Source of the DNA: Humibacillus sp.
GTDB lineage: Bacteria > Actinomycetota > Actinomycetes > Actinomycetales > Dermatophilaceae
DNA length: 54,269 bases
Direction of reading: 5' to 3'
NCBI GenBank assembly: GCA_030452985.1
Contig: JAKDLG010000016.1
Coordinates: 1 to 54,269, forward strand
Positions 1-12,381 of the stretch are shown in pieces. The position numbers were made by a program, and so were the translations under genes. Within the stretch, counting starts at the first letter, position 1. Every line of letters starts with the position of its first letter. The notes beneath the pieces are model-generated. The model was not told the origin of the DNA. It worked only from the letters and a program-made list of their open reading frames with translations, and searched no databases.

Positions 1-84
1 GCTGGGACACCAGACCCAAACGCCGACCATGACCTATCCGCGCAATCTCTAAGAGTAGATTTCCAGCATGGTCGTGTAATTCTC

Positions 85-721
85 TCAAGCGTCCGTCACT
101 TGGCGCTCAGCCTCTCGGTGGGTCGCTTCGAGTTCTTCCAGAATGTCGCGCGCCTTATACCAGGTCTCGCGTCTCCGTTTCATACCAGCCGACGTGATTT
201 TCTTGGGCAGAGTTGACATCGCATCGAACGCATCCTTCTTTTTTTCCTCCGCCTCGCAAACCTCCCAGTCCCATTCGCGACTTTGGAACTCCGTCAGCTT
301 CGATTGCCAATCATTGAATGCGTTCTGAACTTCCTCGACGTCCTCGTCGAGTGCAGGCAATTGGTTCTCTTGAGAATAGAGAACGACGGCCTGCCAAGCC
401 GCGGTACGGTCGCGAATAGTGCCAGAGTCCATGCAGGGGTGTTTAGGCCAGGGTTTGCCGAGTTCATCAAAGTACGCGCAACCGCCGTTCGGATTCCTGT
501 AGAACCAAACCGGCTTGACCACAGCCTGGGCATTTCGCGTTGGGTGTTTCCTCGTCGAGGTACGTGCGGCTCCACGCCAAACCCGAAAGCCATAAGGTTC
601 GCGCCGTCAGATTGGGGGAAGAGTGATCCCAATCGTCCCGATGTACAAAGTGGCCATCTACCCAGTGCGCCTGACCGCTAGGCCCAGTTCGCCAGTGCCC
701 ATCGCGCCAAAACTGAGTCAA
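85..721 (-). pseudogene. Frameshifted zinc-ribbon hypothetical protein
   Basis: Two minus-strand reading frames join into one protein of about 211 residues if one extra base is removed at about position 514. Upstream of the break the frame ends in NAKCPGCGQ. Downstream it continues VWFYRNPNGGCAYFDELG and then KPWPKHPC, a zinc-ribbon style block I know from many actinobacterial hypothetical proteins. Removing the extra G (plus-strand C514) gives CGQPVWFY exactly. The TTG start at 721 is chosen because GGGAG lies 7 nt before it and because the block following it (FWRDGHWRTGPSGQAHWV) looks like a genuine N-terminus. The C-terminal half is charged and helical. Function unknown. It may be a real pseudogene or a sequencing error; the total length is exactly 3n+1. 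Confidence 0.7.
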
Positions 722-1799
722 GGCACAACTCCCATCACCGATCGTGCTGTCCACGTTCCCAATGCACGTGCTCCTTCGAGGCGCTGGCCACTCCTTCCTA
801 CGTCGGTGGCCACCCGGTCGAGATGGTACCGATACCCATCGCAGACGTCCCAGCCCGTCGACCACGGTCGGAGTTGTCCTCCACGTCCTGAGCGCCCCCT
901 TCGGTGAGCTTGATGTTCCGGCCTTGGTAGGTCTGCCTTCAGACACGATCCGAACCCCGCGGTCGCACCACTCGGAGTCCGGTGCAAAATCGATGCGAAG
1001 GCCGGTCTGGCCACCCCTTCTCCGACGCCGGATGAGATCCGAACTTCCGAGCATTCACCACGAGCGACAGCCCTCACAGTCAGATCCGGGAACGGGAACG
1101 CGCCCACTCGCGGCGGATAGACGCATCTCCTCGGGCTCGGACGGAGGTACAGATCGCGGCTACTCTAGGGAGTTTCCTGCAACGATTGTGAGGAGCGCTG
1201 GCCACCACTCGCTATGGACCCCAGCGTTCTCGCCGTTCCGTCTGCTCGAAAGACCGTCCCGGCCGTAGCCCCCGTCGGACTGAGCGAGATCATCGCGCCG
1301 CATCTTGGGTCGGGCGGGGACGTGGCGGAGCGGGCCTTAGGTGGCGTACCGTCGATGGAGAGCCGCCAACTGCGAGCGGTGAGCCCGCCAATATCGTCCG
1401 CTGCCGGTCCTAGCAGTTCGTCCGGGGAGCCTCGGGGGCAAGTCTAGGAAAACGTACCCTGCTCCTCGCAATGTCCCCCCGCACCCTGTGGTGATACTCG
1501 TCAACCTCGGATGCATCGTGGACCGGCAGCACGGGACTACCCGGTCACCTTGTCGGTGGTGAAACGGGGCGATCAGGGCGCGATACGCAACGGCTGCCGA
1601 CGCGCCCTCTCGAGAGCCGCCGTGAAGTCCGAACAGGGCATGCTCACCCCACCCTCCGCAGTCGGCGAAGCAAGCATGCGCTTGCCGTCAGCGCCGGTGA
1701 AGCGCGATCGGTGCCCTCGAGCGGCGAGCCTAGTCCCAGGAGGCGCGGAAGGCCGGGCTCCGCCATCTCATGGAGGCCGGCGAAGGAAGGAGACTTCTG
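722..1799. other. Stretch without a convincing gene
   Basis: No reading frame here has coding character, a recognisable motif or a convincing start. Several overlapping open frames exist on both strands, as expected at this base composition. The segment lies between the broken zinc-ribbon gene and the HNH gene and probably consists of island debris. Confidence 0.4.
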
Positions 1800-1883
1800 A
1801 TGACGATCCCCCACACCAAAGAATTGGCACACTACTATTCGATCAGCATGCGAGTGCCGCGGACGCGCCCGGGTGACGTATGA
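1800..1883 (+). CDS. Possible 27-residue peptide ORF with strong Shine-Dalgarno
   Basis: ATG at 1800 follows the purine-rich run GAAGGAAGGAGA (about 1782-1793) at good spacing. The frame encodes a 27-residue peptide beginning MTIPHTKELAHYY and stops at TGA 1881-1883, about 100 bases before the HNH gene. It may be a leader peptide, a remnant of a larger gene, or chance. There is no homology I can name. Confidence 0.25.
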   Translation: MTIPHTKELAHYYSISMRVPRTRPGDV

Positions 1884-1985
1884 ACTGTATGGTGAACGAG
1901 GCTTGATCCGGGCTTCAGATGCGGTGCGTGACTTGAGAACCGGTGCGTCACTCTCGGCCGGACAGTTCCATAGAAGGAGGCCCAA

Positions 1986-2981
1986 TTGCCGTTTCTCAAG
2001 GTTATAGTCGTTCTTGTACTATTGGCGTTGATAGTAAAGTACTGGGCGATCGCTTTATCGATTTCCCTAATTGTCGCCGCCGCAGCAGTTCTTCCTCGAG
2101 TTGTCCGGCACTTTCGTAAAAATCACTATTTCGCAAGTGAGGAGTTCTTGGCCCGCAAGGCAAGGATTGCTTCCGTCGTTGCTGAGCACAATGCGATCAC
2201 CGATTACACGTCAGAAATTCGCGACCGTGGATCATTCCAAATTGGCGTGTCGCCCACCGGCTCACAGGCGCATCTGGCCACGTTCCGGAACACGAGCCGA
2301 CACAACTATCGTCGGGACCGCAACGTTGTGAAGTGCGAGACTTCGAACGTGCACAACTGCTCCCTGCAGGTCGTCCGCAACGCCGCTGGCGACCCGCTCA
2401 AGTACGTAATGAAGTACTTCGGCATCAAACCCACAGAGGCCACTCTTTCCAGAGTTGAGGACCTCGGCGAGAGTATTTCCCGACTTGAAGGCGCCGTTGG
2501 CAACCTCAAGCAGAGAGAAATGGCCATTACCGGATCATTTAATCCGCCTGCCTTCATCGTGAAGCATTATATGGAAGAGTTCATGAACCATGTCGGAATT
2601 GAACTTTCACCAATCAAAGTTCCGTACCCAGAGTATATCTTTGAGTATATCAGTGCTGGCGGAAACAGTTCACAGCGGACGTCCGTCGAGTTGAAGTCTC
2701 CAACGATCGACGCCCTTATTGAAACGCTCTCGGAAAAGATTCGCTTTAGAATGAGCGTTGCGGGCCAACGTGCGTTGATGACGGCCAAGCTTCGCGGATC
2801 CATCAAAGAGCGTGACAACTTTACCTGCCTGTATTGCTCGGTGTCTCTCGCGAAAGAGCCTCATTTGCTGCTCGAAGTCGACCACATCGTGCCGATCTCT
2901 AGGGGGGGGCTGTCCACAGTCGATAACTTGCAAACGCTGTGCTGGCGCTGTAACCGGACCAAGTCGAATAAGTTCCCATAG
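1986..2981 (+). CDS. Membrane-anchored HNH endonuclease
   Basis: 331 residues. The first 38 or so form a hydrophobic hairpin or pair of membrane segments (FLKVIVVLVLLALIV, then IALSISLIVAAAAVL), followed by basic residues and a soluble middle region of unknown fold. The last 65 residues are an HNH domain: a CxxC pair (CLYC), EVDHIVPISRGG as the His-metal motif, DNLQTLCWRCN as the Asn and second CxxC, then RTKSNK. The start is TTG at 1986 because an in-frame TAG lies at 1971 and AAGGAGG sits 5 nt before it. Base composition is clearly lower in GC than the flanking chromosome, suggesting transfer. HNH nucleases cut DNA; a membrane tether is less common and would fit a defence role at the envelope, which is inference. 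Confidence 0.8.
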   Translation: MPFLKVIVVLVLLALIVKYWAIALSISLIVAAAAVLPRVVRHFRKNHYFASEEFLARKARIASVVAEHNAITDYTSEIRDRGSFQIGVSPTGSQAHLATFRNTSRHNYRRDRNVVKCETSNVHNCSLQVVRNAAGDPLKYVMKYFGIKPTEATLSRVEDLGESISRLEGAVGNLKQREMAITGSFNPPAFIVKHYMEEFMNHVGIELSPIKVPYPEYIFEYISAGGNSSQRTSVELKSPTIDALIETLSEKIRFRMSVAGQRALMTAKLRGSIKERDNFTCLYCSVSLAKEPHLLLEVDHIVPISRGGLSTVDNLQTLCWRCNRTKSNKFP

Positions 2982-3199
2982 ATTTGCCCTCGGGGCGCAT
3001 AGGCGTGCGGCATCTCGACAATGCGCGCGTTGCGCTCCCAGACGATGAGCGCTTCAAGTGGTGAAGTAGCGACGCTGCAAGGGGGAAGGATGCTTTCGCG
3101 GCCTCGTTGCCGATCTCGGTCGCCTCCTCCTCGGCACACCTACGAGTCGTCGACCGGTACCTGGCTCCATGAGTTGGTGGATCCGGCCGGGAGCTCCCG

Positions 3200-3306
3200 T
3201 CGCGCTGGCGACGAATAGGGCTCGCTCTGGTGGTTACGCTGGCACAGCGGCTGATCGCTAGGGCGGCGAACAGGATGGTCAGGTGCGCTTCGATGGCGTC
3301 CTGCAA
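3200..3306 (-). pseudogene. Decayed transposase C-terminus (IS1634/IS4-like)
   Basis: Read on the minus strand, about 3247-3300 encodes DAIEAHLTILFAALAISR. That block matches, from memory, the conserved C-terminal segment of IS1634-type DDE transposases (DAIEAHLTIVFAALAVSRW). The similarity stops after the SR and the reading frame then degrades; a weak echo of the following 'ARRYRT' block appears at about 3145-3165. The upstream part of the transposase is missing, cut where the PHP-ATPase region begins. This points to an old insertion sequence that helped assemble the island. Confidence 0.55.
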
Positions 3307-3330
3307 ATTATCGAAGACGGATTATGCCGA

Positions 3331-3363
3331 TGGGTCTGGCCCACCAAGGTGGGGTCAGACCCA
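3331..3363. repeat. Imperfect 33-nt palindrome upstream of PHP-ATPase
   Basis: The arms TGGGTCTG-G-CCCACC and GGTGGG-GT-CAGACCCA flank a central AA. It is a near-perfect hairpin directly beyond the transposase remnant. It could be abutted IS termini, a REP-like element, or a leader hairpin of the ATPase gene. Its presence argues that 3283-3471 is not ordinary coding sequence. Confidence 0.6.
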
Positions 3364-3471
3364 TTTTCTGGAGCACCGATCCGAACTGACCGCTATGTGT
3401 TCACTCATGTTTCAAGCCAAGGCTGGAGCCCCAAATGCGAACTTGCAGCCCAAGTATGCCAGCATCGCCCC

Positions 3472-6222
3472 ATGACGCCAGCCCCTGACCAGGAGCCAAT
3501 CAGCGATACATCCCCAGCCCGGGAGCAGCAGCATGCTGGAGCGCGTTGGTGGAGCCTGGACATTCATGCTCACTCACCTGCCTCTTTCGATTATGGCGGG
3601 CTCGAAGACAGAACGAACGACGACCCGAAGCCCTCGTTCAAGGAGTGGCTTCAGGCATACATCGTTGCGGGCCTCGACGGCATCGTCGTCACCGATCACA
3701 ACTCTCATGAGGGAGTGGAGCCAGCCCGACGAGCGCTCGAAGAGCTGGGTCGCGAAGACCCCCGGATGCCGCCGTTCGTGATATTTCCTGGCGTCGAGCT
3801 AACAGTTGCAGGTGGGATCCACATTCTTGGAATCTTCGACCCATCTAGTGGAGTTGACGTCGTCAACCAAGCGCTGGCCGTTTGCCGCTACTCCGGTACT
3901 CGTGGGGAGAGCGACCAGACCGCGAACATGACCGTCGCCGATGTGGCCGCCGAGGTTGTGAAGTTAGGTGGGCTCTGTATCCCAGCTCACGCTGACCAAC
4001 CCCGCGGCGTGTTCCAGATGGATCGGCGCGAGCTTATGGCCCTTGCGACATCACCTCATGTGCGGGCAGTCGAGGTCGTGGATGACGGGGAAGTCGATAC
4101 CGCGAAACGCCTCGGTTGGGTCCCGGTTCTTGGGTCCGACGCACATCATCTGACGACCGAATCCTGTCCCGAAGTACAAGAGGCGAAAGCGCCGGGCACC
4201 CACCTGACGCTCATCAAAGCGGAGACCCTCAACCTCGAAGGGATACGCCTCGCTCTGACCGACCCTGGTGAATCGGTGCGCCGTTGCCGAAGCGGCTACG
4301 AGAGCCCAAACAACACGGATCATGGACACATCAACCGGATCCAAGTCATGCGCGGCGAGGTCACCGAGGAATACCGCTTCGGTTCCTGGATGAATTGCCT
4401 CATTGGTGGACGAGGCGTCGGCAAGTCGACGCTGGTCGAACTGCTCCGGTTGGCGCTCGGGCGCAGCCACGAACTCGAAGGTTCGGTCGCTGGAGACCTG
4501 AGGCGATTTCACCCCGAAGCCAGCTCCGACGGGCGCTGGTGGGACGACGAGACCCAGATTGTCGTCGAATACACCAAGGATGAGCGCCTGCTGCGAGTCA
4601 CTTGGTCTGGCTTAGAACCAGATGGATCGAACCTTGAACTCTGGGATGGAGACGCATGGGAGAAGCAATCAGGACGGGCAGTCGATCGTGTCCCGATCCG
4701 CGTGTTCAGCCAGAAGCAGATCTATGAGCTCGCTACCTCGCCACAGAGCTTCCTGACGATCCTTGACGACATGCCAGCGATCCGGAGGAGCGATTGGGAC
4801 GATGACTACGAGGCGCTGCAACTCCGTTTTAAGGGGGAACGCAACAAACTACGCCAAGTGCTCACTGAGACCGAGAGGGCTGACAAGATCCGCGGGCAAC
4901 TGGAAGAAGTCCAGGGACGCTTGCGACACCTGGCGCAGCTTCGGGCGAGCGACCAGTACCAGGATCTAGAGGCAGTTGAGGCGCGCATCCGGGACGCCAC
5001 TACCGCCGAGCACTACGCCCAGAACATTGAGCAGACCATGATCACCGACGCCAACACGTTGCGCGAGCTTGTGACTGACGCTCTGCAAGTCGACGATTTT
5101 GCCGACCGGGCAGCGTCGTTGGCGATTGCTGCCGACCATCTGGAGCGGGCCGCGGCGGTTCTGTCCACCGGCCGGGCCGAGTGGGAAGGTCGAGATACGG
5201 CCACCCTGTGGCGAGAGCGGGTCACTGAACTCAACACGTGGCTGGGCGAGCAAGGTGGCTCGTCAAAGATCTCTTCTGAGCAGACGCGTGCAGATCGGCA
5301 GCGCGAGGCAGAACTCGAAGTAGAGCTCCGTGATGTCGAGAGTTCTGAGGAGAGGCGCCAGGAACAGCAGACGGTGATCGATAAGACCCTAGAGGAGATC
5401 ACCTTAAAGAGGGAGGAGCTGTATCTGCGGAGGCGCGAGTACACAGACCAACTCAGCATCAGCCCAGACTCGCCGACAAAGGTGGAGGTCCATCACCAAG
5501 GCGACATCGTCAATCTTGGCGACGCGCTCCGCACTCTGCTCAACTGTCCGGAGTCGTTCGAGTCGGCGTTCAGTCAAGACGGTCTCACGGCGTCCTTGCT
5601 TCGACAACAGCCCAAGAATCCTCTATTTCCGGTAGAAGTAGGGAAATTTAAGAAGGCCCTCAACGAGTTGGTCGAGACCGGCCCCGATTCGGAACTCGGG
5701 CGTTCCGTTAAGGTGGATTCTCGCTTCTTCAGTCGCCTTGCCAGCGCCGACACCTTCGACCTAGCCACCAGCATCATGCTCTGGTTCCCCGAGGACCTTG
5801 TCTCGGTACGCTACCGACCACGTGACGGAGGCAACTTGATCGCGGTCGACCGTGGGTCACCTGGTCAGAAGACAGCGGCCCTGCTAGCCGTCATCCTCCA
5901 GATGGGAAACGATCCACTGGTGCTCGATCAACCGGAGGATGACCTCGAGAACAAACTGATAAGGCATCTCGCTGTCGAGACGCTCAGGGACATCAAGAGT
6001 CGTCGACAACTCATCGTGTCCACCCACAACTCCAACATTGTCGTAACATCAGCCGCAGAGAACATCCTCGTTCTCCAGCACGGCGACCTGTTCCCCGGTA
6101 TCGAAGCCGAAGGTACGCTCCAAACCCCAGGTGTGAAGGCCAACGTCTGCGAGATCCTTGAAGGCGGCGAAGAGGCAATCACGACCCGGTATCAGCGACT
6201 GGTAGGGCCCATCAGCGTGTAA
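3472..6222 (+). CDS. PHP phosphoesterase-SMC-like ATPase fusion (TrlF-like)
   Basis: About 916 residues from ATG 3472. The N-terminal PHP domain has metal-binding motifs in order: HAH at residues 32-34, VTDHNSH, PGVELT, IPAHAD and GSDAHH. Then comes an SMC/Rad50-type ATPase: Walker A GGRGVGKST, a long charged coiled-coil middle (roughly residues 440-690), an ABC-signature-like GSPGQKTAALL, Walker B/D-loop LDQPEDDLENKL and switch His VSTHNSN. This architecture matches what I know as TrlF-family AAA-like ATPases. PHP domains are phosphoesterases or nucleases, so a nucleic-acid-triggered nuclease is likely. An in-frame GTG at 3283 has AGGA 7 nt before it and would add 63 residues, but that extension overlaps a hairpin and antisense transposase debris. 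No Shine-Dalgarno is visible at 3472. The next gene, dnaE, also starts with a PHP domain. A phage-defence role is inferred from architecture and island context. Confidence 0.8.
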   Translation: MTPAPDQEPISDTSPAREQQHAGARWWSLDIHAHSPASFDYGGLEDRTNDDPKPSFKEWLQAYIVAGLDGIVVTDHNSHEGVEPARRALEELGREDPRMPPFVIFPGVELTVAGGIHILGIFDPSSGVDVVNQALAVCRYSGTRGESDQTANMTVADVAAEVVKLGGLCIPAHADQPRGVFQMDRRELMALATSPHVRAVEVVDDGEVDTAKRLGWVPVLGSDAHHLTTESCPEVQEAKAPGTHLTLIKAETLNLEGIRLALTDPGESVRRCRSGYESPNNTDHGHINRIQVMRGEVTEEYRFGSWMNCLIGGRGVGKSTLVELLRLALGRSHELEGSVAGDLRRFHPEASSDGRWWDDETQIVVEYTKDERLLRVTWSGLEPDGSNLELWDGDAWEKQSGRAVDRVPIRVFSQKQIYELATSPQSFLTILDDMPAIRRSDWDDDYEALQLRFKGERNKLRQVLTETERADKIRGQLEEVQGRLRHLAQLRASDQYQDLEAVEARIRDATTAEHYAQNIEQTMITDANTLRELVTDALQVDDFADRAASLAIAADHLERAAAVLSTGRAEWEGRDTATLWRERVTELNTWLGEQGGSSKISSEQTRADRQREAELEVELRDVESSEERRQEQQTVIDKTLEEITLKREELYLRRREYTDQLSISPDSPTKVEVHHQGDIVNLGDALRTLLNCPESFESAFSQDGLTASLLRQQPKNPLFPVEVGKFKKALNELVETGPDSELGRSVKVDSRFFSRLASADTFDLATSIMLWFPEDLVSVRYRPRDGGNLIAVDRGSPGQKTAALLAVILQMGNDPLVLDQPEDDLENKLIRHLAVETLRDIKSRRQLIVSTHNSNIVVTSAAENILVLQHGDLFPGIEAEGTLQTPGVKANVCEILEGGEEAITTRYQRLVGPISV

Positions 6223-6669
6223 GGGTTGGAGATATCGCACGCTTCGCGCCGAGTCGTCCTTCTTGTCGACTCGTTGGCGTCAGCATGAAGGGCACCGCCG
6301 GCCTCGCTGCGACTCAAACGGGGAACAGGCAATGTTGCTGGACGCAACGGCACGGCAGCAATTCACTTCCAACTGTTGTCAGCCGTGGTCCAGACGGTGT
6401 CCGCACAAACACTGCCTCTTGACAAGCCCATTCGTGGGCGGTAGGAGGCATGGTCAAGGGGCTGAGGTGAGGTCGAACAAGGGCGTGGAGTGGGTCGACA
6501 TGCGCTGCTTCGCCCGCCCGGGGGTGACGCACGACCGTCGAACTGACGCGCAGACCGACGCGCCACCTTTCTGTTCGTGTGCGGCATCACGTGGCTGGGG
6601 CTCGCCGGTCACGACACCCGTTGGCGACACGCCGAAGGGTGTCTGCGGTCAGGCTTAGACTCGTCCACG
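6223..6669. other. Intergenic region upstream of dnaE, no gene seen
   Basis: 447 bases with no convincing coding frame. The dnaE frame stays open upstream to 6577, but those codons lack the style of the protein. A TAGACT hexamer at 6656-6661 lies 8 nt before the dnaE ATG and is the likely -10 element for a leaderless dnaE transcript. Confidence 0.5.
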
Positions 6670-10275
<3,606 letters not shown>

Positions 10276-10338
10276 CCCGGCTGAGACGGTCGTGGCTCCA
10301 CGCATGACGAGCCTGGATGCCGCAGAGCGGGTTTCGCT

Positions 10339-11442
10339 GTGAAGGCGAGCGATCGCCGCAGGTTGCGTCGGGCCCGGATGGCCGCGCTGGGTCTGAGCCC
10401 GTCCCTCGGTACCAGGGCGGAGCCGGCATCCGCCCTGTCGGTGGTGCGCGAGCTCGGCGCCCTTCAGGCCCAGGAGTACGGCTCGGGAGCGTGGTCACTC
10501 GGGGTGCGGTCCGGGTTGACGCTGGCGCAGGTGGAGCAGGCCGTGACCGACCGCGAGATCGTGCGGACGTGGCCGATGCGCGGCACCATCCACTGGGTGG
10601 CCGCGGCCGACGCCCGCTGGATGTGCCGGCTGCTGGCTACCGCCCGTATCCGTTCGCTGGCGGGGCGCTACCGCCAGCTCGGCATCACCGAACGCGACAT
10701 CGCGCTGGCCGGTGAGCTCTTCGAGACCCACCTCGACGTGCCGATGAGTCGCCCGGACGTGGTCGCCCTGCTCGCCGCGCAGGGCGTCGACCCGAGCGAC
10801 CAGCGGGCCTATCACCTCGTCGGCCACCACTGCATGACCGGGCTGCTCTGCCAGGGACCGCTCGTCGGCAAGCAGCCCAGCTTCGTGCTCGTCGACGCCT
10901 GGGTTCCGCACTCGTTCACCCCGTCTCGTGAGGAGGCGATGGCCACCATCGTCGAACGCTACGTGCGCGGCCACGGGCCGGTCAACGAGAACGACGTGGC
11001 GGGCTGGCTGCTGCAACCGCTGGGCTTCACGCGGGAGGCCCTCGCCCTCATCGAGCCCCGAGTGGAGCGAGAGGAGATCGACGGCCAGGTCTGGCTGACC
11101 CACGTCGACGCGCGACCCGCCAACGGGCCCAGCGGTGTTCACCTGCTGCCGCAGTGGGATGAGCTGCTGCTCGGCTACAAGTCCCGCGACCTGACCCTGC
11201 CCGACGAGCACGTGGCCAAGGTCGTACCCGGCCGCAACATGCTCTTCCAACCCACGCTCGTCATCGACGGCGAGGTGGCGGGCCTCTGGAGGCGCCGCGA
11301 GGCCCGGTTGCGCGTCGTCGTCGAGGTCGAGCCGTTCATGGCCCTCAGCGCGAGCCGGTGGCGACAGGTCGAACGTGAGGTGGTGGCGTACGGCCACCAC
11401 CTCGGGCGCGAGGTCGATGCCCTCGCGGTCGGCGCGGGCTGA
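10339..11442 (+). CDS. Winged-helix HTH_42 family protein, AlkZ/YcaQ-like
   Basis: 367 residues. It shows the family hallmarks: LQAQEYGSGAWSLGVR near residue 40 (the QxQ motif that is catalytic in AlkZ/YcaQ DNA glycosylases), TWPMRGTIHWV, HCMTGLLCQG, and LLPQWDELLLGYKSRD in the C-terminal third. Family members of known function remove alkylated or crosslinked bases from DNA; whether this one does is inference from the conserved QAQ. GTG 10339 starts 63 bases after dnaE, so co-transcription is possible. The downstream RluA-type gene starts 1 nt after its stop, which implies translational coupling. Confidence 0.85.
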   Translation: MKASDRRRLRRARMAALGLSPSLGTRAEPASALSVVRELGALQAQEYGSGAWSLGVRSGLTLAQVEQAVTDREIVRTWPMRGTIHWVAAADARWMCRLLATARIRSLAGRYRQLGITERDIALAGELFETHLDVPMSRPDVVALLAAQGVDPSDQRAYHLVGHHCMTGLLCQGPLVGKQPSFVLVDAWVPHSFTPSREEAMATIVERYVRGHGPVNENDVAGWLLQPLGFTREALALIEPRVEREEIDGQVWLTHVDARPANGPSGVHLLPQWDELLLGYKSRDLTLPDEHVAKVVPGRNMLFQPTLVIDGEVAGLWRRREARLRVVVEVEPFMALSASRWRQVEREVVAYGHHLGREVDALAVGAG

Positions 11443-11443
11443 C

Positions 11444-12379
11444 GTGGCACGGGGCGGCATCCCGGCCTCGCCGTTGCCACCGCGGTACGGCGTCGACGCG
11501 CAACGGTTCCGGATGCCGCAGAGCGGGCCGTGGGCGACCTTGCGCGACCACCTCGTGCAGCGACTGGCGACCGGGCTGACGGCCGCGGAGGTCGACGCGA
11601 TGCTGGTGGCCGGCGCGTTCGTCGACGCCGCCGGTGATCCCGTGGCGGCAGATGCCCCCTTCGTACCCCGCTCGGTGGTGTGGGCGCACCGCGACCTCCC
11701 GGTCGAGGTGCCGCTGCCGTTCGAGCTCAACGTGCGCCACCGCGACGAGCGGCTGGTCGTCGTCGACAAGCCGCACTTCCTGGCCACCATGCCTCGGGGC
11801 GACCACGTCGTGAACAGCGCGTTGGCCCGCGCCAGGGTGCTCACCGGCATCCCCGCACTGGCACCGGCGCACCGCCTCGACCGGCCCACCGCTGGGCTGC
11901 TGCTGTTCACGACCGAGCAGCGGTGGCGCGGTGCGTACCAGACCCTGTTCGCCAGGGGCCTCGTGCACAAGGAGTACCTGGCCGTGGCACCGGTTCGGTC
12001 CGACCTCGAGCTGCCGCTCGTGCGGCACACCCGTCTGGCCAAGGAGCACGGGGTGCACCAGGCCTTCGAGGTTGCCGGCGAGCCCAACGCCGAGACGCTC
12101 ATCGAGCTCATCGCGCACGAAGGCGACCGGGGGCTGTACCGGCTGACTCCGCGCACCGGCCGCACCCACCAGCTGCGCTGCCAGCTGAACGGCCTCGGCA
12201 TCCCGATCGAGGGAGACGCCCTCTACCCGAGCGAGATCGACGTTGCCCCAGATGATTTCACCCGCCCGCTGCAGTTGCTGGCCGCGGTGCTCGAGTTCGA
12301 CGACCCCGTCGACGGCACCCGTCGGCGTTTCGAGACCCACCGCACCCTCGCCGCCTGGCCGACCCACACCGCCGACTGA
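11444..12379 (+). CDS. RluA-family 23S rRNA pseudouridine synthase
   Basis: About 311 residues from GTG 11444, which nearly abuts the stop of the preceding gene. The catalytic block is PAHRLDRPTAGLLLF, with the Asp of HRLD as nucleophile, followed by KEYLAV and RTGRTHQLRCQLNGLGIPIEGD, the typical C-terminal RNA-binding motif of RluA/RluC/RluD enzymes. The N-terminal ~90 residues include a small S4-like region (LRDHLVQRLATGLTAAEVDAML). It isomerises uridine to pseudouridine in RNA; the exact target is not deducible. The frame stays open upstream to 11375, but that part overlaps the previous gene. Confidence 0.92.
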   Translation: MARGGIPASPLPPRYGVDAQRFRMPQSGPWATLRDHLVQRLATGLTAAEVDAMLVAGAFVDAAGDPVAADAPFVPRSVVWAHRDLPVEVPLPFELNVRHRDERLVVVDKPHFLATMPRGDHVVNSALARARVLTGIPALAPAHRLDRPTAGLLLFTTEQRWRGAYQTLFARGLVHKEYLAVAPVRSDLELPLVRHTRLAKEHGVHQAFEVAGEPNAETLIELIAHEGDRGLYRLTPRTGRTHQLRCQLNGLGIPIEGDALYPSEIDVAPDDFTRPLQLLAAVLEFDDPVDGTRRRFETHRTLAAWPTHTAD

Positions 12380-12381
12380 TC

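Larger units (their letters stand above)
2982..3471. other. Intergenic stretch with transposase remnant and hairpin
   Basis: Between the HNH gene and the chosen start of the PHP-ATPase lie the decayed transposase end (minus strand, about 3247-3306) and a 33-nt imperfect palindrome (3331-3363), each listed separately. No complete gene is visible. A GTG at 3283 opens in frame with the PHP-ATPase and would extend that protein through this segment. Confidence 0.5.
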
